This document shows, piece by piece, positions 16,076-23,456 of a stretch of 47,330 nt of DNA (position 1 is the stretch's first letter; the number at the start of each line of letters is the position of its first letter). The position numbers and the translations under genes were made by a program. This DNA comes from Candidatus Gastranaerophilales bacterium (GTDB taxonomy: Bacteria > Cyanobacteriota > Vampirovibrionia > Gastranaerophilales > Gastranaerophilaceae): NCBI GenBank assembly GCA_944323265.1, contig CALURX010000013.1:1-47330 (forward strand), given 5' to 3'. The notes below the pieces were generated by a model, which saw only the letters and a list, made by a program, of their open reading frames with translations, was not told the DNA's origin and did not search any database.

Positions 16076-16550
16076 TATCCATGCTTCCGCTCCGCAGCCC
16101 TTCGAGGTCAAGCGTTATATATCTAAACCCGAGATTTTTTAAATCTTTTACAATAGAATTTTTTAATTCCAAGAATTTTGCAAAATCAGTAACTTCGATT
16201 CTTGCAATATCACCATGCAATCTTAAACGGCAATTTTGGAATCCGTAATTTTTTAATATCCACTCACCTTTTTCCGCCATTTTAATCCGCTCGTACGTAA
16301 GTCTTTCTACATAGGGAAACCTTGTTGCGAGACAAGGAGTAGAGGGTTTGTCATAAATTTCCAGACCGCATTGCTTGGCATACTCTCGTATCTCCTGCTT
16401 GGTAATCTCAAATTTTGCAAACGGAGAAATTATCCCCAATTCTTTAAGAGCCTTTAGCCCCGGGCGGTAAACTTTCAGGTCATCAAAATTCGTTCCGTCT
16501 AACAAAACCCGATTCCCTGCATAATCCCTTATTCGGACAATTCGCAACAC
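16068..16550 (-). pseudogene. larE: larE remnant: C-terminal half of the sulfur-insertion enzyme LarE
   Basis: A 160-codon frame matches the C-terminal part of LarE, the PP-loop enzyme that sacrifices a Cys sulfur to build the nickel-pincer cofactor of lactate racemase. Recognisable are DGTNFDDLKVYRPGLKAL, the KPSTPCLATRFPY segment (which carries the Cys of the later motif) and HGDIARIEV. The N-terminal ATP pyrophosphatase motif SGGVDS and about 100 residues are absent. Upstream the sequence runs into the 3' part of the aldo/keto reductase-ferredoxin gene in another frame, with an overlap of 68 bases, and no ribosome-binding site is seen; the only start is GTG. I read it as a deletion product, probably inactive. 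No larB or larC lies nearby. Confidence 0.75.
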
Positions 16551-18129
16551 AAAGATTACAATTAAAACACCTGTTAATAATATCCTCGTCTTTCACTGCT
16601 CCCGGAGGAAGAATTATATCCTTAAACTTGCTTGCAACTTTATCTTTTATAACAATACCAGCCTTTACAAAAGCCCCAAAAACCGCAAGAGCCGCAGCTC
16701 CAACCACAAAGTCCCTACGTTTCGGATTAAATTTCACAGCCTTTCTGCCAAATTTAATCGTTTTTTTAGGGCAAACATCAAGGCATTTTAAACACTTGAC
16801 GCAGGTTTCATTGTCAACGGTTTTTTCTTTGGAATTAATACATCCAGAAGGACAATTTCTCTCGCACTGACCGCAAGAGACACATCCGTCCGCAATATAA
16901 ATCTTGTTAAAAGAAAATTTAGATAACAATCCCAGAATTGCCCCAACAGGACAAATATTTGTACAAAAATATCTGTTTTTAAAAAACACAATCATAAGGG
17001 TTACAACAAACGCCGCAATTCCCAATAAAGATCCGGTCATTAATGAACCAAAATACGTATACGGCTCAATATATCTTAAAATAACAACACTTCCGCCGGC
17101 TAAAACCCCAAAAGCAATCGCAGCTATAAAATATTTAACAGGAAAATTCTTCCGTACCTTATTTTTTTTCTTATACAAAATAAATGCCGCATTCGCTGCA
17201 GTGCTTCCTTTATACATATTGTATAACCCAAAAATACCAGGAATATTTATTCCTCTCGGACAAACTTCCATACAATACTTACACGCAGTACAGCTTATCG
17301 CACCCTGTGATTGAATAATCTGCGCAATCTCATGCGCAACTTTATCCTCTCTTTCCGTAAATTCTCGATAATTTACAAATGTATCAATATTTTCTTTAAG
17401 CTGCTGCAGATTGCTCATTCCGCTCAAAATCGTAAACACTCTCGGTTTGTTTGCAACCCATCTTAAACCGAACGAAGCCTGAGTATCATCAGGACATTCC
17501 GCCTTTAACTTATCAGCAGCCTTCTGCGGTAAATCACACAAAACACCGCCTCTTAAAGGCTCCATAACAATTACAGGAACACCTGCCTCGTCAGCAATCT
17601 GATACAACTCATCTGCGTTTACAACTTCCCAATCCAAATAATTTATCTGGAGCTGGCAGAAATCCCAATCGTGTTCCTTAATTACTTCCCTGAGCATAGC
17701 AGGATCTCCGTGGAAAGAAAATCCCAGATGTTTAATCTTACCCTGTTTTTTTAACTTCAATAATTCTCCGTACATATCATTGTCACGATAATTGCTCAAA
17801 GTATTTTTATTAATATTATGAACCATGTAATTATCAAAATATTCGACTTGGCATTTTTTCAATTGCTCATTAAAAAGTTTATGTACATCCTCCGGAGAAT
17901 TTACAAGATACGCAGGGTTCTTATCTGTTAATATAAAGCTTTCTCTAGGATATTTTTTCAAAATTTCACCGATAGCATTCTCCGATTTTCCATCAACATA
18001 CATATAAGCTGTATCAAAATAATTAGCACCATGCGCCATTGCATATTCAACCATCTTGTCAAGCTCAACCATATCAATCTTGCCGTCACGCATAGGAAGT
18101 CTCATACAGCCCAAAGCTATCAAAGGCAT
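16483..18129 (-). CDS. Aldo/keto reductase fused to a NapH/NosR-like ferredoxin membrane module, damaged at both ends
   Basis: The 548-residue frame has an aldo/keto reductase barrel in residues 1-260 (GCMRLPM, the YFDTAYMY segment with catalytic Asp and Tyr, then HNIN), followed by a CxxCxYCxxxCP cluster site near 280. Two membrane helices (about 325-370) come next, then a NICPVG motif as in NapH/NosR proteins, two 4Fe-4S sets (CVSCGQCERNCP, CVKCLKCLDVCP, 400-450), a twin-arginine-like RRDFVVGAAALAVFGAF near 465 and a final CFNCNLCVANCP. Full-length relatives carry further cluster domains; here the frame ends 20 residues after that motif where larE sequence begins. The N-terminal leader is one base out of frame. 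It would be a membrane-bound redox protein; activity is doubtful. Confidence 0.75.
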   Translation of the reverse strand: MPLIALGCMRLPMRDGKIDMVELDKMVEYAMAHGANYFDTAYMYVDGKSENAIGEILKKYPRESFILTDKNPAYLVNSPEDVHKLFNEQLKKCQVEYFDNYMVHNINKNTLSNYRDNDMYGELLKLKKQGKIKHLGFSFHGDPAMLREVIKEHDWDFCQLQINYLDWEVVNADELYQIADEAGVPVIVMEPLRGGVLCDLPQKAADKLKAECPDDTQASFGLRWVANKPRVFTILSGMSNLQQLKENIDTFVNYREFTEREDKVAHEIAQIIQSQGAISCTACKYCMEVCPRGINIPGIFGLYNMYKGSTAANAAFILYKKKNKVRKNFPVKYFIAAIAFGVLAGGSVVILRYIEPYTYFGSLMTGSLLGIAAFVVTLMIVFFKNRYFCTNICPVGAILGLLSKFSFNKIYIADGCVSCGQCERNCPSGCINSKEKTVDNETCVKCLKCLDVCPKKTIKFGRKAVKFNPKRRDFVVGAAALAVFGAFVKAGIVIKDKVASKFKDIILPPGAVKDEDIINRCFNCNLCVANCPNKGLCRESGFVRRNEF

Positions 18130-18152
18130 ATCCGTATTATCAAACTTACGCC

Positions 18153-18260
18153 TTACAACCTGCCCCTCTGCTTTTTTACTTCTTTTTTACCGCACCCTGA
18201 AAGAAGCGCTGTTCCGCCGATAGTTAAAACCGAATTAATTATAAAATCTATACGTTTCAT
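18153..18260 (-). pseudogene. Out-of-frame lipoprotein leader of the aldo/keto reductase gene
   Basis: An ATG at 18260 begins a 35-codon frame reading MKRIDFIINSVLTIGG, a hydrophobic run and the lipobox LLSGC, then Lys-rich residues and a stop. Inserting one A in the second of two A6 tracts (T6 at 18172-18177 and 18183-18188 on the plus strand) joins it to the frame of the aldo/keto reductase, giving ...KKAEGQVVRRKFDNTDMPLIALG, the usual linker in such lipoprotein or Tat-type reductases. The site is therefore a one-base deletion in a homopolymer. It may be a true mutation, a phase-variable tract or an assembly error. Confidence 0.65.
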
Positions 18261-18390
18261 TGTTTCTACTTTTCTTTTATAAATTTTAGCAGAATTTGTA
18301 TAAGACGTAAAATCTTATTTTAATATTATTTTACTACCTGATAGCAGCTCTCAGTCAATACAAAAACGGCGGATTTATCTGCCATTTTTA

Positions 18391-18422
18391 TTTAATCCTG
18401 CACCATTTTATACAAAATGATG
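18391..18422 (+). repeat. Left inverted repeat of the putative polysaccharide switch
   Basis: Bases 18399-18422 are the exact reverse complement of 18613-18636 (24 of 24). Extending 8 bases outward gives 30 of 32. Each repeat contains its own dyad, CATTTT-ATAC-AAAATG, the two-arm layout expected of a recombinase crossover site or a dimeric regulator site. Identity stops abruptly on the inner side. Confidence 0.92.
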
Positions 18423-18612
18423 TAGGGGTAAATATAATAGGGGTTACAGGCCGATATTAAGCCTACAAATTGGTAGATTTTAAAAATAACCATTGACAAC
18501 TAAGTTAAAATTTAAACTTGATGATATTAGCCACTTAGGTGAGTTTTATTAACAAAACTTTATAGTTATATTGCATATAATATATTAGATGATATTATAT
18601 AAATACGTAATT
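18423..18612. promoter_or_regulatory. 190-bp segment between inverted repeats, with a promoter toward the polysaccharide operon
   Basis: No gene is present in this segment. On the plus strand TTGCAT (18571-18576), a 16-base spacer and TATTAT (18593-18598) form a plausible promoter pointing at the recombinase gene and the operon behind it. A second TATAAT-like run (18577-18582 region) overlaps. A consensus TTGACA at 18493 has no good -10 partner. Inversion between the flanking repeats would turn the promoter away from the operon toward the minus-strand reductase gene. That inversion occurs is inference. Confidence 0.6.
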
Positions 18613-18644
18613 CATCATTTTGTATAAAATGGTGCAAGATTATA
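18613..18644 (-). repeat. Right inverted repeat of the putative polysaccharide switch
   Basis: Perfect 24-bp mirror of the left repeat (30 of 32 when extended). It ends 21 bases before the GTG start of the recombinase-like gene and lies downstream of the putative promoter, so any transcript from that promoter would include it in the 5' leader. Confidence 0.92.
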
Positions 18645-18665
18645 CAGAGTCAGATAGGTCTAAAA

Positions 18666-19211
18666 GTGGCTAGAGATTTACCTATAAAGGATATTGGGAC
18701 AATTAAATTAATCAAAGAATTTTATAAGAAGAAAGACGATAACCGCGGACTTCTATTCTTTTTGATTGCAATTAATACAGGATTAAAAATCAACGAAATT
18801 CTTGAATTAGATGTTAAAGATGTCAAGGGTAAGGATTTTATTGTCGTAAAGCATTGTCTTGCAGGAATCAAAAAACGTATTCCGCTGAATGATGAAATTA
18901 AGGATTTGATAGAAAGGGTTACGGCAAAAACAAAAAAGGATTCTCCTCTTTTTGTATCAATAAGGGGAAAGAGGCTCGAAAGAACCGCTCTTTACAACCA
19001 GTTCAAGGATGTATGCAGGGAGTTGGGACTTGATGAAGATATATCTATTGCATCTTTAAGAAAGACTTTTGGATACCATTATTATCAGGCCTCCAAAGAT
19101 TTATCGTTTTTACAATGGCTTTTTAATCAGTCAACGGTCATTTCCACTATGGAATACATTGATGTTAACGAAAATTTAAGCTCAAGATTCAATATGCAGT
19201 TTTGTTTATAA
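18666..19211 (+). CDS. Short tyrosine-recombinase-like protein with a degenerate active site
   Basis: The 181 residues comprise only the catalytic-domain fold of phage-integrase-family enzymes (no N-terminal core-binding domain). Landmarks: NTGLKINEILELDVKDV (box I, residues 38-53), IASLRKTFGYHYY (box II, 128-140) and the nucleophile region with Tyr164 in MEYIDV. Against the R-H-R-H/W-Y set, box I Arg is Lys41, the HxxR His is Ala129, the third position is Gln155; Arg132 and Tyr164 remain. It starts with GTG. It stands between the inverted repeats and the polysaccharide genes, 9 bases before the first glycosyltransferase, so it is co-transcribed with the operon. It may invert the promoter segment with reduced chemistry or act as a DNA-binding regulator derived from an integrase. 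Confidence 0.8.
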   Translation: MARDLPIKDIGTIKLIKEFYKKKDDNRGLLFFLIAINTGLKINEILELDVKDVKGKDFIVVKHCLAGIKKRIPLNDEIKDLIERVTAKTKKDSPLFVSIRGKRLERTALYNQFKDVCRELGLDEDISIASLRKTFGYHYYQASKDLSFLQWLFNQSTVISTMEYIDVNENLSSRFNMQFCL

Positions 19212-19220
19212 GGGAAAAAG

Positions 19221-20255
19221 ATGCCGGCAGTTGAGAAATTAGATATATTCTTAATAACATACAACAGAGCGCCTTACTTAAAAAGAACGCTTGAACAGAT
19301 TTTTTCTGCGGAATCACCTGTCAAGGATTTTCCGATAACTATCATTGACAATAATTCAACGGACGGCACTGCGGATGTAATCAAAAATTTTCAGGCGGAT
19401 TTCCCTAATATCATTTATAAAAAGAATAAGATAAATATAGGCGGAAACGGAAATATTGCAAGAACATTTGAGCTTGCAAGGAAAGACTACATCTGGATAC
19501 TTTGTGATGATGACAATTACTGCTGGGATTCCTGGGGTGATGTGGAAAAATATATTGAAGAGGGGGCAGACGCGATTGTTGTCGGCGGAGTTGATTACCC
19601 CAAAGTCGGGATTGCGAATTTGTTTGCGCAGACAACTTTTCTCCCCGGAGTGATTTATAAAACTTCAAACATAGATGAAACTGTTATTGTAAATATGCAG
19701 TACAACATTTCAAATATGTTTCCGCATTTGGCGCTTTCTTCAAAACTGATTAATGAAAATAAAGAGTTTAAGATAACAACATCAAAGATTGTTACTTACA
19801 CACAGAACGAAATGCCTTTAGAAAAGACTTATGTAAGAGGGTATAACCCTGAAGATTTGCATCCTCTTATGAGAAATTTGAACTATCTTTCTGCGTACGC
19901 AAATTCTATTCAGATGATAAAAGATAAAAAGCTGCGTAACAAGCTTGCAACTAAGCGCAGATTTTATATGTCAAATCTTAATTCTGCAAAAGTATTTTTC
20001 TTCAATGCAGACCATTATGAAAATAGTTTGTACAATCTTGCTTGTATTTTCTGTGTGCTCAATGCTTTTGAAAAGTTCAGATTTCTTATAAACTGGATTC
20101 TTTTCTACACGCTTTATAGATTAATTTACATATATATTGATGAAATTTATAACGAAGAAACTTTTGAAACGATAAAGACATTCAAAATAAGGCTGTTTTA
20201 TTTCCTGAAAACAAACTTATTTAAAATCAGATTCAAAGAACAAGGAGTAATGTAA
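19221..20255 (+). CDS. Glycosyltransferase family 2
   Basis: This 344-residue protein has an N-terminal GT-A domain: DIFLITYNRAPYL, IIDNNSTDGT near residue 40, and the metal-binding CDDDNY near 95, all typical of inverting GT2 enzymes using nucleotide sugars. The region after residue 230 is Phe/Tyr/Ile-rich with a likely membrane-associated helix (about 265-300), and it ends in a basic tail. AAGGG lies before the ATG. It is closely similar in layout to the GT2 at 31166 (same SPVKDF, INIGG and CDDD motifs), so the two are paralogues near opposite ends of the operon. It presumably adds one sugar of the surface polysaccharide; donor and linkage are unknown. Confidence 0.85.
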   Translation: MPAVEKLDIFLITYNRAPYLKRTLEQIFSAESPVKDFPITIIDNNSTDGTADVIKNFQADFPNIIYKKNKINIGGNGNIARTFELARKDYIWILCDDDNYCWDSWGDVEKYIEEGADAIVVGGVDYPKVGIANLFAQTTFLPGVIYKTSNIDETVIVNMQYNISNMFPHLALSSKLINENKEFKITTSKIVTYTQNEMPLEKTYVRGYNPEDLHPLMRNLNYLSAYANSIQMIKDKKLRNKLATKRRFYMSNLNSAKVFFFNADHYENSLYNLACIFCVLNAFEKFRFLINWILFYTLYRLIYIYIDEIYNEETFETIKTFKIRLFYFLKTNLFKIRFKEQGVM

Positions 20256-21050
20256 TTGAAAGTTGTAATACTGGCTGGCGGTCTGGGCACCCGATTATCA
20301 GAAGAAACAAAATTAATTCCGAAACCTATGGTAGAAATAGGCGGTAAACCTATTTTGTGGCATATTATGAAAATATATTCCCACTTTGGTTTCAATGAAT
20401 TCATTGTCCTAACAGGTTACAAGTCCCACATCATCAAGGATTATTTCGTGCATTACTACCAGCAGTATTCGGACATCACAGTAGATATGCTGAATAACAG
20501 TGTTGAGATTCACAAAATCGAAACAGAGCCGTGGCGTGTAACCATGTTATACACAGGGCAGGACACAATGACGGGCGGAAGGATTAAAAAAGCTCAGAAA
20601 TATATCGGAAATGAGCCCTTTCTGCTCACTTACGGAGACGGGGTTGCGGATATTGATTTAGATAAACTTATTGCATCTCACAAACAGTCCGGCAAATACG
20701 TTACAATGACCGCGGTTCAGCCGACAGGAAGATTCGGCGCTCTGGTTATAAAAGACGATAATATGATTACTTCATTTATGGAAAAACCAAAAGGCGATGA
20801 GGCGTGGGTAAACGGCGGATTCTTTGTCTGTCAGCCGGAAGTTTTTGATTACATTCCGGAAGGTGATAATGTGGTTTTTGAAAGAGCACCTTTAGAAAAT
20901 CTTGCGCGTACACACCAGTTAAATGCTTACAAACACGAAGGTTTCTGGCGCCCTATGGATACATTAAAAGACAAAAACGATTTAACTGAGATGTGGCAGA
21001 ACGGCACTGCGCCATGGGCGGTGTGGAACAAGGAGTTAAGCTGTGTTTAA
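20256..21050 (+). CDS. rfbF: Glucose-1-phosphate cytidylyltransferase
   Basis: With 264 residues the enzyme makes CDP-glucose from CTP and glucose-1-phosphate, the entry step to CDP-linked 3,6-dideoxyhexoses. The N-terminus carries the nucleotidyltransferase signature LAGGLGTRLSEETKLIPKPMVEIGGKPI; LLTYGDGVADID near residue 125 holds the metal-binding Asp; GGFFVCQPEVFDYI is the sugar-binding segment. The start is TTG, directly after the glycosyltransferase stop, with AGGAG 8 bases upstream; the protein needs this start because the signature begins at residue 5. The 3' end overlaps rfbG by 8 bases. Length is normal (about 257 in Salmonella). Confidence 0.95.
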   Translation: MKVVILAGGLGTRLSEETKLIPKPMVEIGGKPILWHIMKIYSHFGFNEFIVLTGYKSHIIKDYFVHYYQQYSDITVDMLNNSVEIHKIETEPWRVTMLYTGQDTMTGGRIKKAQKYIGNEPFLLTYGDGVADIDLDKLIASHKQSGKYVTMTAVQPTGRFGALVIKDDNMITSFMEKPKGDEAWVNGGFFVCQPEVFDYIPEGDNVVFERAPLENLARTHQLNAYKHEGFWRPMDTLKDKNDLTEMWQNGTAPWAVWNKELSCV

Positions 21051-22125
21051 TAATATCTATAAAGGTAAAAAAGTATTCTTAACAGGACACACAGGCTTTA
21101 AAGGAAGCTGGCTGGCGCTTTGGCTGACAAGGCTTGGCGCGGAAGTCTGCGGATACGCGCTTGAACCTAACACGACTCCTTCTTTGTTTAAAGAACTTGA
21201 GATTCAAAACAGAATAACTAAATCCATAATAGGCGACATCCTTGATACAGAGAAACTGGAACGCGCAATGTTAGATTTTGAGCCGGATATTGTTTTTCAT
21301 CTTGCAGCCCAGCCTCTTGTCAGACTATCTTACTCAGAGCCTGTTATGACATATAAGACCAATGTTATCGGAACATTAAATGTTTTGGAAGCTGCAAGAA
21401 AATGTTTGTCCGTTAAGGCTTTTGTAAATGTAACAACAGACAAATGTTATGAAAACAAAGAAATAAACCGCGGTTACAGAGAAGATGAGCCTATGGGCGG
21501 ATATGATATGTACTCGTCATCCAAAGGGTGCGTTGAGATTATGTCATCCTCTTACAGACGTTCATTTTTAAAAGACGGTTATGCTCTTGCAACGGCCAGA
21601 GCCGGAAACGTTATCGGAGGCGGAGACTGGGCTCTTGATAGATTAATTCCTGACTGCATAAGAGGGATTAACGAGGGGATTGATATAGAAATCCGGAATC
21701 CTGTTGCGGTACGTCCATGGCAGCACGTTTTAGAGCCGTTAAGCGGATACTTGTTACTCGGTCAAAAATTATTGGATGAGGGAAAGCAATACGCAGACGG
21801 ATTTAATTTCGGCCCGAATGAGGACAGTGTGCTTACTGTTGCCGAAGTTGCCAAGAAAGTTACGGAGTTTTACGGAAAAGGGAATGTTGTTGTGGGAGAA
21901 AAAAGTCCTCTGCATGAGGCCGGACTTTTAATGCTGAATATTGAAAAAGCTGAAAAAATCTTAGGCTGGACACCTGCTTACAATGCAGACAAAGCAATAA
22001 AAGAGACAGTTGAATGGTACAAACATTTTTACGAAAAAGATACTGATATGTATGAATATACTATTGAACAAATAAAAAATTACGAGGAAAGTATTAAATG
22101 GAACAAGAATTACGCAATAAGGTAA
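21043..22125 (+). CDS. rfbG: CDP-glucose 4,6-dehydratase
   Basis: This enzyme of 360 residues is an extended short-chain dehydrogenase/reductase with the NAD-binding GHTGFKGSWLALWL near residue 15 and the catalytic Tyr-x3-Lys in MYSSSKGC near 156; the preceding Thr-Thr-Asp (TTDKCYEN) completes the dehydratase site. It converts CDP-glucose to CDP-4-keto-6-deoxyglucose. It starts with GTG inside the end of rfbF (8-base overlap, AAGGAG upstream) and overlaps rfbH by 28 bases, so the three are translationally coupled. Length and motif order match RfbG of Salmonella and Yersinia. Confidence 0.95.
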   Translation: MFNNIYKGKKVFLTGHTGFKGSWLALWLTRLGAEVCGYALEPNTTPSLFKELEIQNRITKSIIGDILDTEKLERAMLDFEPDIVFHLAAQPLVRLSYSEPVMTYKTNVIGTLNVLEAARKCLSVKAFVNVTTDKCYENKEINRGYREDEPMGGYDMYSSSKGCVEIMSSSYRRSFLKDGYALATARAGNVIGGGDWALDRLIPDCIRGINEGIDIEIRNPVAVRPWQHVLEPLSGYLLLGQKLLDEGKQYADGFNFGPNEDSVLTVAEVAKKVTEFYGKGNVVVGEKSPLHEAGLLMLNIEKAEKILGWTPAYNADKAIKETVEWYKHFYEKDTDMYEYTIEQIKNYEESIKWNKNYAIR

Positions 22126-23450
22126 AAGATGCCGCAAAAGAATACTATCAAGCAGTATTTGGGGGCAAAAGAGAGTTTGAATATATACCGCCGAGCGGAA
22201 AACTTCTCGGGGAAGAAGAGCTTTTGAATATGATAGACGCTTCTCTTGATATGTGGCTTACGGCAGGAAGATTCAACAAGGAATTTGAGAGTAAATTTGC
22301 AAAATACCTCGGGGTAAAATATGCGCTTTCCACAAACTCCGGCTCAAGCGCAAATCTTCTGGCCTTATCTGCCTTAACTTCTCATAAGCTTGGAGACAGG
22401 GCACTTAAAAAAGGGGACGAAGTAATCTCTGTTGCCTCGGGTTTTCCGACAACAGTTAACCCGATTATACAAAATGGTTTGATTCCGGTGTTCATAGACT
22501 GCGAAATCGGAACATATAATATCGATGCCGATAAAATTGAAGAGGCAATTACCCCTAAAACTAAAGCAATTTTCTTAGCTCATACTTTAGGAAATAGCTA
22601 TGACCTTGATAAAATAATGGAATTGGCTGAAAAATATAATCTCTGGGTAATAGAAGATAGTTGCGACGCATTGGGCGGAGAATACAAAGGAAAGAAGCTC
22701 GGAACAATCGGACATATCGGAACATTCAGTTTCTATCCGGCGCATCACTTAACTATGGGTGAAGGCGGCGCTGTTATAACCAATGACGCCCAGTTATACA
22801 AAATCATCATGTCTTACAGAGACTGGGGAAGAGACTGCTGCTGTCCGCCGGGAAAAGACGGTGTTTGCGGCAAAAGATTCACCCAGCAGTTAGGAAACCT
22901 GCCTTATGGATACGACCACAAATACACGTATTCCCACGTTGGTTATAACCTCAAAATTACCGACTGGCAGGCCGCTCTCGGGTGTTCGCAAATCGATAAG
23001 CTTGATGGGTTCTTAAAAATTCGCAGAAGAAATGCAGAACTTCTTACAGAAAAACTGCAGGATTTGCAAAAATACTTAATTCTGCCGCGGATTAATGAAG
23101 GTGTAACTCCCTCCTGGTTTGGATATTTAATATCAGTAAAAGAAGATGCGCCTTTTACCAAGCAGGAAATGGTTGAATATCTTGAGAAAAACGGTGTCGG
23201 AACAAGGCAGCTGTTTGCAGGGAATATCCTCAGACAGCCTATGATTACCGAAAATGATATTGACTTTAGAATCGGCGGCTCAAGAATAATTAACTCTAAA
23301 GACCTGACCGAAGAACATTACAAACTCCTTCCGAACACCGAGTTTATAATGAATAACACCTTCTGGGTCGGAACCTTCCCGGCTCTCGGAGAAAAAGAAA
23401 TTTCTAAGATTGCGGAAACAATACATAGTTTTGTAAGAGAAAGTAATTAA
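22098..23450 (+). CDS. rfbH: CDP-4-keto-6-deoxy-D-glucose-3-dehydrase (E1)
   Basis: This 450-residue enzyme belongs to the DegT/aspartate-aminotransferase fold but uses PMP and a [2Fe-2S] cluster to remove the C3 hydroxyl. The usual PLP-binding Lys is replaced by His in FYPAHHLTMGEGG (near 215), which defines this dehydrase, and the cluster Cys are in RDCCCPPG and DGVCGKRF (near 246-256). It needs a flavin/iron-sulfur reductase (E3, RfbI/AscD), which is not encoded in this window. GAGGAAAG precedes the ATG, which lies inside rfbG (28-base overlap). The product is the branch point to abequose, paratose, tyvelose, ascarylose or yersiniose. Confidence 0.95.
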   Translation: MEQELRNKVKDAAKEYYQAVFGGKREFEYIPPSGKLLGEEELLNMIDASLDMWLTAGRFNKEFESKFAKYLGVKYALSTNSGSSANLLALSALTSHKLGDRALKKGDEVISVASGFPTTVNPIIQNGLIPVFIDCEIGTYNIDADKIEEAITPKTKAIFLAHTLGNSYDLDKIMELAEKYNLWVIEDSCDALGGEYKGKKLGTIGHIGTFSFYPAHHLTMGEGGAVITNDAQLYKIIMSYRDWGRDCCCPPGKDGVCGKRFTQQLGNLPYGYDHKYTYSHVGYNLKITDWQAALGCSQIDKLDGFLKIRRRNAELLTEKLQDLQKYLILPRINEGVTPSWFGYLISVKEDAPFTKQEMVEYLEKNGVGTRQLFAGNILRQPMITENDIDFRIGGSRIINSKDLTEEHYKLLPNTEFIMNNTFWVGTFPALGEKEISKIAETIHSFVRESN

Positions 23451-23456
23451 GTTAAT

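Noticed and set aside
18493..18530. Promoter based on the consensus TTGACA at 18493
   Set aside because: No acceptable -10 hexamer lies 16-19 bases downstream; the TTGCAT/TATTAT pair at 18571-18598 is better.
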